This document shows positions 1-10,295 of a stretch of DNA of 22,161 bases, piece by piece. The DNA is from Rhizophagus sp. LPA8_4_AMF (Eukaryota; Glomeromycota; Glomeromycetes; Glomerales; Glomeraceae), in the NCBI GenBank assembly GCA_021464525.1, contig JADRCO010001140.1, positions 1-22,161 on the forward strand, read 5' to 3'. A model generated the notes under the pieces. That model ran no database searches, was not told where the DNA came from, and saw nothing but the letters and a program-made list of their open reading frames with translations. Made by a program: the position numbers and the translations under genes. How positions within the stretch are numbered: position 1 is the first letter of the stretch; each line of letters starts with the position of its first letter.

Positions 1-1779
1 AAAAAACTTAAATAAAATTTTGGCTATTAAATAAATTAATTTTGGAAACTAAAAAAACAATTTCGGCATTTCAGATTTTGGCTTCTAGCCAAAATTAAAA
101 AAAGCAATTTCGGGGCCATCTATAGATGAGTATATATCTATTAACTAATGTTTGACATACTATTTTATATTTAAATACAAAGCCAAATATATATTATAAT
201 TTTGCATACATCCAGCATCACAAATAAATTGAAACTTCTAATTTCTTCTGTTAATGATAAAATAATTAATTTTAAAAGTTATTTTAATAAAAGATCATTA
301 CTGGAAAAATAATAATAAGTTTCTTACCTATTAGCCTAGCTAATTGAAGTGAAAGTAAAGCTTTCAAGCAAATAAACTATAAAGATATAGTTTTTATTAT
401 TTTACAATTACTTATAATTAAGATATATCTTTTTTAATAGAATCAAAGCAAATTCTGCTAAAATTAAAATTGAATATGGAATTCAACTATTATGTTAAAG
501 AAAAAATAAAATAAAAAACTTCTTGAAATTATTTAGATTAATCATTAATGTTAGTTTGTTTGGTAGGCTTTATAAATTAAGTATATGCAGGTGAATATAT
601 GTAAAAAAAGTTGAAGTTTTATTATATAAGATAAATAAATATATTATCATTTAATCTAAATTAAACTGATAAACTAATAAATTTACAAACTAATAAATGC
701 ATTTTAAAAAAATAACTTGATTTATCATATTACAAGTTACAAATTTTATTTCACTCACTTAAATTTTAACTATCTGCAGCAGTCAATAGGCTATATCTAA
801 AAAACAAGATCAACGTATTAAAGCTTATTTCTTGGTTTAATTACATTATTAATCTCAATATATAATAATAATTGGATAATACCCTTGATGCATTTTATTG
901 GACATGTATTTTTCATGATATATGAAACAAAAGAGGAGTTGATATATGTATTTAACAAAGATCAATATCTTCCAAGTGCATTTCTCTTAAAACACATGAA
1001 TATGATTTGCTGAATTTTTTCTGGACTCTGCTGTGCCATCCTGCCTCAAGTCAGTCAAGTGTAATTGCCTGCCAAATTTTTTCTGGATTCTGAACTTCAT
1101 TCGCATTATGTAACATTCTTAGTGCTGCGCTAATTTTTCACATATCTAATAGGTTTAATTCTTTTTTCGTTAGGCTAATTTACAAAGGAAAATTTTGATT
1201 CTTTGGAAACTCGATTCCTATGAGATGATGGGTATCTCCTAGGGGTTAGATAAATAAGAAAAATCTCATATTGAATCATGCAAAAATATTCTTTCTCAAC
1301 AAGCATACAAAGAGAAGCAGCCAATTCAAAAAAGTTGTATTTATTTATGTTAGTTCTATGCAAACAAAGTATTTTAGACCATTGGTTACTTTCTTCTTAG
1401 TTTATATGCTTTTATTACTTCGGCAGTAGAAAGTTGGAATTTTATTTATTTTTTTCAAGTGTTTAATAAAATTTTATATGTTTTTGAGGTATTTCAAACA
1501 AAATAGTGCCAATCAAAATTTTAAATTTTCGCGTAATTCTACATTTCGTCATTGCTATTTAATCATCTTTTTTCATGATTAAGTTGATTATCAGTAGATC
1601 TTTCACTTTAAACATGGGGTAATATCATATTTTAATATGGTTACCTTATAAATTTATATAGTATGGAGATAGTTCTGGCGATCATCTGATTACTTGTGTA
1701 ACTATGAGTTGGCCCCCCGTTAATTTAAAATTTTTTTATTCGACTATACGAAAAAACGCTCTTCTTCGCGTGGTATCAT
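1..1779. other. AT-rich spacer without a supported gene
   Basis: All frames are closed frequently and I see no convincing exon chain, tRNA or rRNA. The longest open stretch (about 1175-1363, minus) lacks an ATG at its start, is low in complexity and resembles no family I know. The first 120 bases carry short hairpin-type repeats that are listed separately. The stretch just before 1780 holds the presumed promoter and leader of the nucleotidyltransferase-like gene; no clear TATA box stands out in such AT-rich sequence. Confidence 0.6.
59..116. repeat. Hairpin-type dispersed repeat fragment
   Basis: Positions 75-95 form a perfect 9-bp stem (ATTTTGGCT / AGCCAAAAT) around a TCT loop. The flanks contain CAATTTCGGCATTT (59-71 region) and CAATTTCGGGG. 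The same CAATTTCGGCATTT word recurs inside the large foldback at 13828-14234. This suggests a degenerate relative of that repeat family at the window edge, although the match is short and may be partly chance. Confidence 0.4.
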
Positions 1780-2631
1780 ATGTCACTTAAAGTTTTAATT
1801 CTTGGAGCAGGATATGGAACTCGACTTCAACGAGACCTTCTCAATGATACTTCAGGAAAATATTCACACCTTTTAGGAATTCCTAAAGCACTTTTACCTT
1901 TAGGTGGTAAAGATGCTTTAATAACACATTGGATTGATACGTTAATGGAATCCAATATTGACATTAAAACATCATTATATATTGTAACAAATTCAACAGC
2001 ATATTCATCATTTATTTCATGGGCGGAAGCACATAATATTCCTACTAATAATATTATTAATGATGGTACTACATCAAATGAAAATAGATTAGGAGCTGTA
2101 GAAGATATATATTTTACTATTAAAAAAATTTCTTTTTCATTACAAAATTCAAATTTATTAGTTATAGGAGGTGATACATTATTTTTAAAAGATTTTAATT
2201 TTAAAAAATTATATGAAAAATTTAATTTAATTAATTCTAATGATGAAGAAGCATGTTTAGTTACAACATATAAAGTTAATGATGATGTTGTAAGTAAATT
2301 TGGTATATTAGAACTTAATGAAAATAATCAAGTAATTCATTTTTTAGAAAAACCTTCTCCACAATCAACAAATTCACGTATAGCTTGTCCTTGTTTTTAT
2401 TTTTTACATAATAAATCTTTAGAATTACTTAAAGAATTTTTAGAAGAATCAAAAAATAATCCTAATCATTCTTTAGAAGATCGTGATGCTACAGGAAAAT
2501 TTTTAGCTTGGGTTATAAATAATAATAAATTTAAATTCTTTGCTGAAAATGTTCAAGGTAGAATTGATGTTGGTGGTTTACAAAGTTATATTGATGCAAA
2601 TAAATATTTTGATGATCAAAAAGATAATTAA
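1780..2631 (+). CDS. Sugar-nucleotidyltransferase-like protein (NTP_transferase fold)
   Basis: A single 283-aa exon, 1780 ATG to a TAA ending at 2631. It looks like a nucleotide-diphospho-sugar pyrophosphorylase, the enzyme class that joins a sugar-1-phosphate and an NTP to give an NDP-sugar and pyrophosphate. Seen directly: an N-terminal GAGYGTR loop (residues 9-15) with the downstream IPKALLPLGGK segment (34-44), as in the nucleotide-binding signature of this fold; a central beta-strand ending in IGGDTLF (129-135), with D132 as probable metal ligand; FLEKP near residue 190; and a C-terminal DVGGLQSY (263-270), the usual position of the second metal ligand. The length matches the short bacterial-type enzymes (about 240-300 aa) and there is no left-handed beta-helix extension. 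No signal peptide or membrane segment is seen, so it is probably cytosolic. Codons are A/T-ending like the neighbours, with no intron. Sugar and base specificity cannot be read from the sequence; glucose-1-phosphate thymidylyl-, uridylyl- or mannose-1-phosphate guanylyl-type activity are all possible. Confidence 0.85.
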   Translation: MSLKVLILGAGYGTRLQRDLLNDTSGKYSHLLGIPKALLPLGGKDALITHWIDTLMESNIDIKTSLYIVTNSTAYSSFISWAEAHNIPTNNIINDGTTSNENRLGAVEDIYFTIKKISFSLQNSNLLVIGGDTLFLKDFNFKKLYEKFNLINSNDEEACLVTTYKVNDDVVSKFGILELNENNQVIHFLEKPSPQSTNSRIACPCFYFLHNKSLELLKEFLEESKNNPNHSLEDRDATGKFLAWVINNNKFKFFAENVQGRIDVGGLQSYIDANKYFDDQKDN

Positions 2632-3010
2632 AGGGCATAAACTGTACTGAAAGAGGGAGTTTTGGCGCTTAGATCGCCGACAACCCAAGCGTCCCGAGAT
2701 CGTGGTCTGGGTTGATATACTTTTTATTATTTAGAAGTGCCCAATCCCCTAATATTAGCATAAACTAAACACATTCTGAAATGAGAAGCTTCGGGATATA
2801 AATTAGAAATTTTTTTTCCTTTAAAAAAAAAATTTTTTTTTTTTAATAAAATGTGATAAAATTTTTATTAATAATTAATATTGATCACAGAGATTCCAAA
2901 GTGTGTTTAATTGTAAGCCTTTTAGGTTGAAATCTAAAAATAAAACCTCTGGCTAATAAATAAGGATTCTCCAAGTTAATTAATTAATATTAATAATTAT
3001 AATAAGAGTT
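2632..3010. other. Convergent spacer between two genes
   Basis: The nucleotidyltransferase-like gene ends on the left and the minus-strand aminotransferase-like gene ends on the right, so both 3' ends face each other here. The spacer has homopolymer A/T runs around 2811-2845 and a GC-richer foldable patch at 2662-2725 (listed separately). No ORF of note. Confidence 0.6.
2662..2725 (+). other. GC-richer two-hairpin patch followed by T5
   Basis: In otherwise very AT-rich DNA, 2662-2680 can fold as TTGGCG/CGCCGA around a 7-nt loop. Positions 2681-2714 can fold with CAACCCA pairing to TGGGTTG (7 bp, 20-nt interior). A run TTTTT follows at 2721-2725. This could be a small structured RNA, a fragment of a repeat, or a 3'-UTR element of the upstream gene, whose stop lies 30 bases before it. 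I do not recognise a tRNA, snRNA or 5S RNA, and the Pol III A and B boxes are poor. Confidence 0.25.
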
Positions 3011-4711
3011 CTACCATAAAATACGATATGCCCTGCGAAAAATTTCTTTTTCTACTTCATTTTTTATATGTTTAATTGTATCATTATGCGGGGGTAATTT
3101 CACAAATGGACTAAGATTTCAAAGAAAATTTTAGTTATGGATCATTTCAATTTAAATAAATTTTTTTGCGTTGTTATACCAACCTTCCATTACGAAACTT
3201 AATTAACTCAATTGGCAGAACTAATCGAGATGTACCTGAAAATAAATAATGATAAGTTAATATCCGTTATGATGGAAATGCTTCCGTAGAACCTTAATAA
3301 CTTACTCGTTATAAACGCGCCTTCCCAATGTTCAACATCATTAGCATTAGGAAACCAAAATTGGAAATCAATTTTGTCTCTTTCGCAGACCATTTTAACA
3401 ATTTTCAATATGGTCCCTTCAAGAACATAATGTAAAGGTGCTGTTACAACTAATGGCTCCTGTTTATCGGGGTTGTATAATACTGCAAAAAAATTCGAAC
3501 TTAAACCCTCATAAATGTTTTGCGTATTAGAATCCAAAAGTATGATTTCATTAAATCCAGGCTGCATACTTGATTCAAGTGATTTTCTATCACTAAAAAG
3601 AAACTTAAATTTAGCCTTTATAAATAATAATTTAAATTAGTATGAAAAGAAAAAACGTACCGAACCCATTGTGAGTCTTTAGCTTCAGCAGATTTCCTTG
3701 GTTCTCCATAAATTTCAACCTATAAATAAAATAGTATAAATATATATTTTTCTTTAAAAAAAAATTTAAAAAAAAATCTTTTTCTTTAAAATTTTCATAT
3801 TTACTTTGCATCTAGATGTATTTAAAGTATGTAAACTTATAAAATGAGCAACTAAAATAGGCCTTTTCTCCTTTAAAATAATTAAAGTCATCATTAATAA
3901 TTATATTTTTTTTTTTTTTTCCAAAAAAAAAGAAAAAATTTTTTTTTCAATCTTTCTTACCTTAAAGGAATAACAAACAAGAATGGTAACTCTAATTTCA
4001 TCTTCACATTCTCTTTTATTATTCTGAGAAGGAAGTTCTTTAATTTCACAATACCTCGATAAACCTTTTCTCAATATAGGAATAATCATTTGTTTAAAAG
4101 TATCGGATTTTCTATATGGAATTAATTCTCGCGTAATTTGTGATGATTCTTCTGCTTCAAAATCATTATTTTCTTTATTATCTTGACATACTTCTCCTTC
4201 AGGAATAAACTTCATTAATCGTAAAGAATGTACCATACGACTAACATGACTTTGTAAATCCATAATAGACTTTCTTTTAACAGTTCTAGCAGATGTATAA
4301 GCTCCTCTTGGATATTTTAATAGGAAATCACCTGATGATACTTCAACTACACTTATTTTACAATCTGGATCATTTAAATCTTTTTCATCTGATGATTTTA
4401 ATCTTTCAACAATAACTATACTGTCCAAAAAATAAAAAAAATTTTATTAATACCATTTTTTTTTTCTTTCCGGTTATCTAAATTTGATAATAATCAACCC
4501 TAACCATCATCCTAATTTCGTCCTAATCCCATGGATTAAATTACATTATTTTTAATTCAGAAGAAAAAAAAATTTTTTTTTTTTTATTTTTTCTTTTTAT
4601 TTTTTATTTTATTTATTTAAAAAAAGGAAAAAAGAAACCCGTACCTGATAATTCATTATTTTTATTATCATTTCCAGTACCATTAGTATTATTAGAATTA
4701 TATGAATCCAT
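3011..4711 (-). CDS. Class IV PLP-dependent aminotransferase-like protein, seven exons
   Basis: Exons on the minus strand, 5' to 3': 4711-4645, 4415-3961, 3870-3805, 3719-3661, 3592-3306, 3235-3184, 3110-3011. Every junction keeps frame, giving 361 aa. The protein belongs to the fold-type IV PLP family (branched-chain/D-amino acid aminotransferase and aminodeoxychorismate lyase relatives), probably the poorly characterised eukaryotic aminotransferase-like branch. Seen: an Asn-rich start; LLKYPRGAYTSARTV (54-68), the substrate-side N-terminal domain motif; AKDSQWVRDRK (209-219), with K210 the likely PLP Schiff-base lysine by its spacing; NEIILLD (230-236) and EGLSSNFF (244-251), the cofactor-holding segment with E244; VLEGTILKIV; and GAFITSTSRLVLPI near the C-terminus, spanning the splice at 3306/3235. 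No targeting signal is evident. Most donors are canonical. The last intron uses AAG|GTTGGT, the weakest call, but it joins the terminal exon in frame. The substrate and direction of transamination are unknown. Confidence 0.85.
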
Positions 4712-6190
4712 AAATAAATTTTATAACAGATCTTGATTTTATATCGATAATTATTTTTTCATCTGTTTTTTAGAAAAAAAGCAGAATTAGCGTGATGTAA
4801 AAACTAGTTTATGGGATTATTTTTTTTTAAATTAAAGCAAAAAAAGTAATCTAAAGAGAAAATGATAGTGATCATCAGATGTTCAATGACCGAAATTTTG
4901 ATGACCCGATTGTAACACATTCTTTTACTGATTTACTGATATGGGATTAATAAATAATAATAAATTAATAAATTCGACTTCCCTAATAAAAAAACCTACA
5001 CTTAGCTTTACCAAAATTAAACAAGTATAAAATCTAACAAAGTTGGATGACTAAATCGGTCGTACTCGAAGTCCTTTTACTTAAATTTGTTTTTAAAAAG
5101 GTAAAGTAAATAACAAGCAGATCTCGTGTTCATCGTATTCATCTCATAAAATAAATTATAGATTTCCAGAAATCCCCCTTATAGAATAGTAAAATTATTT
5201 CTTTATATCATGATCTATTGGCGCATAAATTATTTTGAAAGGAATTTGGAAAGATATTGTTCATTAACAATCATTTTTATTGGATGATAAATGCGATTGT
5301 TTTGGGATTTAATAATAATTTTTTTTTATTGCAAGCTCTAGTAAAAAGAAATCTTTCTAATTATTGCATTACCATTTAGCGGTATAAGTATAGTAGTTAG
5401 GGCACTTTACGTATAGAAATGAACGAAGTATACGATCCGTATAAAGTAAACCGCAATTTATTACAATCATGATTTTTAGAAGTTTTAATTAAACTGAGGT
5501 ACCACGGATATTAGATTTTGATAATCCAATTCAAAATTTAAGATTAAACACGCATATCAGACTGCAAGTATTCTCATTGAAATATGGATTTTCAGTTTAA
5601 TTCGTAGATTTAAGGATTTTAAAAAAAGCGCTAGATAAAATTCTGATATTAAATGATCGACATCGAATAATTTAAGAAGGGCGTGCATGTATTGCCTTAA
5701 TTCGGGAATTCAGAAAGAAATTGAATTAATTCAAGTAAAGGAATTTTAAATCACTTAGAATAAATAACTGATACAAATGGAAGAAATATAAAAAATACTC
5801 TAATTATGATGGAATTATGAAATATTATGAAATAACGGAATTTTAATTATGATTTTGTAAATTTTTTTTTGTAATAACTAATAAGGAATAGAAAGTAAAT
5901 GTAATTGGAACTTAACCCTTCAATGGACAGTCAAAATATACACGATATTCCGTGATTTTGAACTTTAAATAAACATATTCGTTTTACGTAATTTATGATT
6001 ATAAATGATAAAATTGTTATCGTGTACTGCAATAAAAAAAGGGTCATTTACTTTATCTTATCTTTAGAATGCGGTATGCGCCAACTATCTAACTTTATAA
6101 AGAAATAACTTTACATTATCTGAAAAAAAAGTTTATATTGTTTTCGTCTTCTTTTGATTCCCAGATTTTTTTTTTTCCTCGAATTACCAT

Positions 6191-6210
6191 TTATATATAT
6201 ATATATATAA
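6191..6210. repeat. (TA)n microsatellite
   Basis: An uninterrupted alternating TA tract in the spacer between the aminotransferase-like and SPX-RING genes. Likely to be length-variable; no function is implied. Confidence 0.9.
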
Positions 6211-6646
6211 AATAGATTCGACAAATAGAAGAATTATGCATATCAGTTACAATAGCCAAAGAATTTTTGCAGCAAGGTAAACAAATAAGCCACTAAAAAA
6301 GAGAATTTTCCTGTGTAATTTGCAGGACAGGTAATAATTACTACACAATTCTACATGGAAGTTACTACTTCAAAAAATCCCTTTTTTGGGGAAATAACTT
6401 AAATGGCATATTTTTTTCCTTTGGACATGTGGCTTCAATTGTGCTTCTTTGACACATCAAATTTATATTTTTTACTGCATAATGATATTTTCTATTTTTA
6501 ACCCATTTTCTTAATGGATAAATCACAATGCTGATCTCATGATCTCCGTTGAAGATATTTCCTTTTTATTACCGACATATACATATGAAAAAAATGCAAA
6601 CCGTTCGGCGGAGTAAAAAATTTTCAATTTCACGAGGAAAAAAAAA

Positions 6647-6674
6647 GAGAGAGAGAGAGAGAAAAGAGAGAGAC
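6647..6674. repeat. (GA)n microsatellite / polypurine tract
   Basis: Alternating GA with a short AAAA interruption, preceded by a run of A, forms a purine-only strand of about 35 bases from 6637. Such tracts vary in length and can adopt non-B DNA. No link to the neighbouring genes is shown. Confidence 0.85.
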
Positions 6675-7569
6675 GAATAAAAATTTAGGAACATTCTACC
6701 CTGGTTTAATGCAAATTAAATTGATGTTACACATACCCAAGCTATATACAGTATATTTAATATGCATATCATGTGATTTATCGAATTAATTTGTTTGTTT
6801 TTCTATAGTGCATAAATAATGTGAAAATCTGGCCATTTACAGATGATTTCTTCTTCATACTCCACTCCTTACAAATACAAACAATTAAACAAAGCTGTAA
6901 GAATTAAAAATTCATGGGTCCTAACGCATTTTATCATAGGTGATTTTTTTTATACATGCGTTTTATTTTTTAAAAAAAAAATCCGACAGATCAAGTAAGA
7001 ATTGGGCATTTTTTTTAAAAAAAAACGAATTGAAATGAAATTGTTTATGATTTCTAATGTAATATTTATCATGAAAATTAAGAGAAAAAAAAATTATTGT
7101 AGAACACAAAGATAAATTTGGTTATGATTGTAATCAATTGAACAATGAAAAAATAATTATGATTCCCAATCGTACTTTTCTATTATAGAATTCTCTCACG
7201 GACAATAATAATAACTTGAGGGCGTTCATGTATGTTATAATGATGCCATTTTCACAAGACTTGGGTACAGGGCGCCACTGCATTTTTAAAGGCCATAAAA
7301 GGCAGTCATGTGAGGTCTCGAGACTTCCATTTTTGTTCAAACTTTTGATTGCAGATCCATTAACCAAATACCAATTATGGTTAATCTTGAAAAAAAAAAA
7401 TATTCATTATTTAAGTAAATGAAAACTAGGTTTTCTGTAAAGTTTTTTTTTTTAGAATTTTTTATAAAAATTTCAATGATTACATTAAATTCGAATTGGG
7501 CATATCGATCCGAATTTAGTCTTTTTTTTGCAGATTATTTTTGCATTTAAAAAAAAAGTGATTTATTCA

Positions 7570-7689
7570 AGCTTCTCGCTCCCCCAACTCTCTCCCCTTG
7601 TTTTTCCTAAACTACTATTCTTCTTCATTTAAAAGTCGTTCCCCCTATTTTATTCATTTTAACCTAATAAATTTCCTCATTTTCAAAAA
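7570..7689 (+). promoter_or_regulatory. Pyrimidine-rich promoter/leader of the SPX-RING gene
   Basis: About 90 bases (7570-7660) before the ATG are unusually C- and T-rich on the plus strand (CTTCTCGCTCCCCC, CTCTCCCC, GTTCCCCC). They stand out from the surrounding A/T background. Pyrimidine-rich stretches just upstream of the transcription start are common in fungal promoters. The transcription start and any phosphate-response site are not identifiable, and I see no convincing CACGTG/CACGTT Pho4-type element here. Confidence 0.45.
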
Positions 7690-9755
7690 ATGAAATTTGG
7701 AAAGTGTTTAGGACGAACTATTGAGGACGTTCCTTCTCAATGGAGACCTTTCGCCATCCAGTACAAAACATTAAAGAAATGCATTCATAAAATCGTTCAA
7801 GAATTGAATGACAAAGGAGTTTCTCTAGATATTCGTAAAGCTGTGTTGAATGCTACGGAAGGTTATAGAATGGAATATTCCTCTGAAGGTTAACTAGGTT
7901 TTTATTAAATCTTATTTTACGCAGTAAAATTTTTTTAATTTTTGGTATATATATATTTTTTTTTAATAGTCAACCCAACTCATATTCGATCCTATATTCA
8001 ATTCGATTTGGATGCTTATTCTCCTGATATCCGATTGTCTCATCCTCTAACAGGACAATCTGATTTCATGAAATGTAATTCGTGCTATGTATCGTCATCG
8101 CTTTCCTTACCTTCAACCGATTCAAACGATACAGATTCTACTACTTCCTCATCTGACTCGCACTCTTACTCGCACGATGACATTATTGCCGAAAATATTT
8201 CTCCCCGTAATAATTCCACTATGGATCAATCATTACACAGGTACCATCTTTTTTAGCTCATTTGCTCATATTTAAAAGGATATAAAATTAAAAACTCATT
8301 TATGTTATAGAGTGGCGTATATTGAACTTGAAAAAGATAGCGAATTCTTTGATACTCTTTTAGAAGAAGTTTCTCAATTAAATCAACTTCAACAACAAAA
8401 TAAAGATGAATACATGGATAGGGTTAAGAGACTCGGCGATATTTTGATCAATGTGGTAAGTTTTTATAAAATTCTTTGTATTATTGATAACTAATTATTC
8501 ATTTAAACGATTTAATTTTTCTCTTTTAAGACTTCCCCATATAAAAAAGATATGTATGCGTGGCGCGAAATATTCCAACTTTATTTACGAGCAGAAATCT
8601 TTATTGGGAATACCGAAGCAGATCGTGATGAACACGACTTGGAAATTACTCAAAAGCAATTCAAATGGTTTTCTGAACAACTATCTAAGACAGATTTGGT
8701 AATTTTAATTATACTAACTACATTCTAATTTATGTTAAAGTTAAATAACTTACATTTCAATATTTTTCTAGCCACGTAAACTTAAATTAAGTTCTTCTAA
8801 AGAAGCATTTCAAGAATTTTTAAGAGTAAGTATAATATTTTATATAAATGACACATGAAGATACTCTGTACTTATATTTAATTAAATTTTCTAATAGATT
8901 AATAATGATTTAATAATGATGAAACAATTTCAATATATCAATAAGACCGCCATGTCAAAAATTCTTAAAAAACATGATAAGCGAACATATTTAACGTATG
9001 TATTCTTTATTATTCGTACTAATTAGCGAAAAATTTTACTCACTTTATTTATAAAATTACCTATATTTGTAGTGCCAGTTTCAAATTTGGGAAATTATTG
9101 AAAAATGATTCATATTTTACCGGAACTATGGGTAAATCTCTGTGTCACGTAATGAATGTAAGTGTTTTTTTTTCAGATTTACCGGCTAAAAATACATTGT
9201 TTTAAAAATTTTTTATTTACAATAGAAGCAATTATCTACAATCACTCCACAAATTGAGGATCATACATGTCCAATTTGTACCTGTACGTTTTATTTTATC
9301 TCTAAATGTTTGTATTTATTTGTTCTCACAATATATAAATAATAACTTCACAATCTCTTTTAATATAATGATAGTCATTTACTGGAAACCAATTCGATTA
9401 TGCTGTGGACACGTATTTTGTGTACGTTGTCTCATTAAATCCGAACGTAAAAAGATGCGCAATTGTCCAATTTGTCGATACGAAGATGCGGTACATAATG
9501 CAGACTCAAGTTAGTATTCAAATTTATTATATATATATATAGTAAGAAATTATTTAACATCTTAATCTAACATATTCTAACATTTATTTTTTAACAAAAG
9601 GCAATTTGAATATACCCTTGCAGAATTTCATAAAACTTTATTTCCCACGAGAAGTAAAAGCTAAAAGGGAAGAAAATGGTAGAGAAGAAGTTAATGAAGA
9701 AATAGAAATTATTGCAAGGAGCCAAATTGGTGGAAATGAGTGTCGCATTATGTAA
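7690..9755 (+). CDS. SPX-RING protein, putative E3 ubiquitin ligase, ten exons
   Basis: Exons: 7690-7888, 7970-8240, 8311-8455, 8531-8698, 8772-8825, 8898-8995, 9073-9157, 9226-9283, 9375-9509, 9601-9755. All have GT donors and AG acceptors, all are in frame, and they give 455 aa. The N-terminus is a canonical SPX domain: MKFGKCLGRTIEDVP, WR (18-19), YKTLKK (25-30) and, after a long Ser/Thr/Asp-rich insert (about 103-137), the basic helix NKTAMSKILKKHDKR (294-308). In the family, the lysines K26, K29/K30 and K300/K303/K304/K307 match the inositol-pyrophosphate-binding patch. A C3HC4 RING follows with C355, C358, C370, H372, C375, C378, C390 and C393. This architecture matches plant NLA/BAH1 and fungal SPX-RING proteins, which couple phosphate status to ubiquitination of targets; the target here is unknown. 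The protein ends ECRIM, a CaaX-like tail. The start is fixed by the SPX N-terminus, which in this family begins at Met1. Confidence 0.93.
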
Positions 9756-10295
9756 ATTACTAATATGTATATATATGTATTTTTTTCACTTAATCATTAT
9801 ATTATTATTATATTCTACAATATGTTATTATAATTACGTTTTTTAAGTTTATATTTACTTTTTAAGATATTTATAGAGATATTATATTATTATATGAAAT
9901 ATATGAAACAAGAAAAGAGAAAGAAAGAAGACAGAAAAATAATGAGCAATTTACTTTATATTATTTTAAGATTCGTATAGTATTCGTTTAGATTCGTATA
10001 ATAAATTCGTTTTTTCCGATTTTATATGTTACACAACCAATAAAAAATCAATTAATATGCAACCAACCACGTTCGACCAAGTATCAATTTAACAAAAAAG
10101 ATAAATTATAAAATTTTTGCGTTTTTTATAATTCTCTTAATATTTATCATTTATCCTTTCCCATGACTTCTTTTTTAGGTTAAAAATTGATTTATAAATT
10201 ACAAATTAGAATTTACAAAGTAAAAATAAAAAATATATCAAATCAAAAATCAAATATTTTATTTTAATTAATTGAAAAAAAAAGAGAAAAAAAAA
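9756..10295. other. Tandem intergenic spacer
   Basis: AT-rich sequence between the SPX-RING stop and the SDF2-like ATG, both on the plus strand. It must contain the 3' end of the first gene and the promoter of the second. Short TA-rich and purine-rich stretches are present (for example 9908-9935), but I can assign no defined terminator, RNA gene or regulatory motif. Confidence 0.55.

Larger units (their letters stand above)
4712..7569. other. Long AT-rich spacer
   Basis: This is the common upstream region of the divergently arranged aminotransferase-like gene (minus) and SPX-RING gene (plus). I found no exon chain, tRNA or known ncRNA. It holds simple repeats at 6191-6210 and 6647-6674 and many homopolymer tracts. 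A slightly GC-richer stretch near 7200-7370 is open on both strands (about 77 codons minus, 68 plus), but has no recognised family and no ATG at the start of the longer frame. I do not call it as a gene. Confidence 0.55.

Noticed and set aside
1175-1363. Minus-strand open frame of about 62 codons
   Set aside because: It has no ATG at its start, no motif, no neighbouring exons, and a composition like the surrounding spacer.
2662-2725. tRNA gene or tRNA-derived SINE head
   Set aside because: The stems do not make a cloverleaf and the B box is poorly matched; kept only as an unexplained structured patch.
8484-8702. Plus-strand 72-codon frame inside the SPX-RING gene
   Set aside because: It is out of frame with exon 4 of the SPX-RING model, whose own frame continues the SPX domain.
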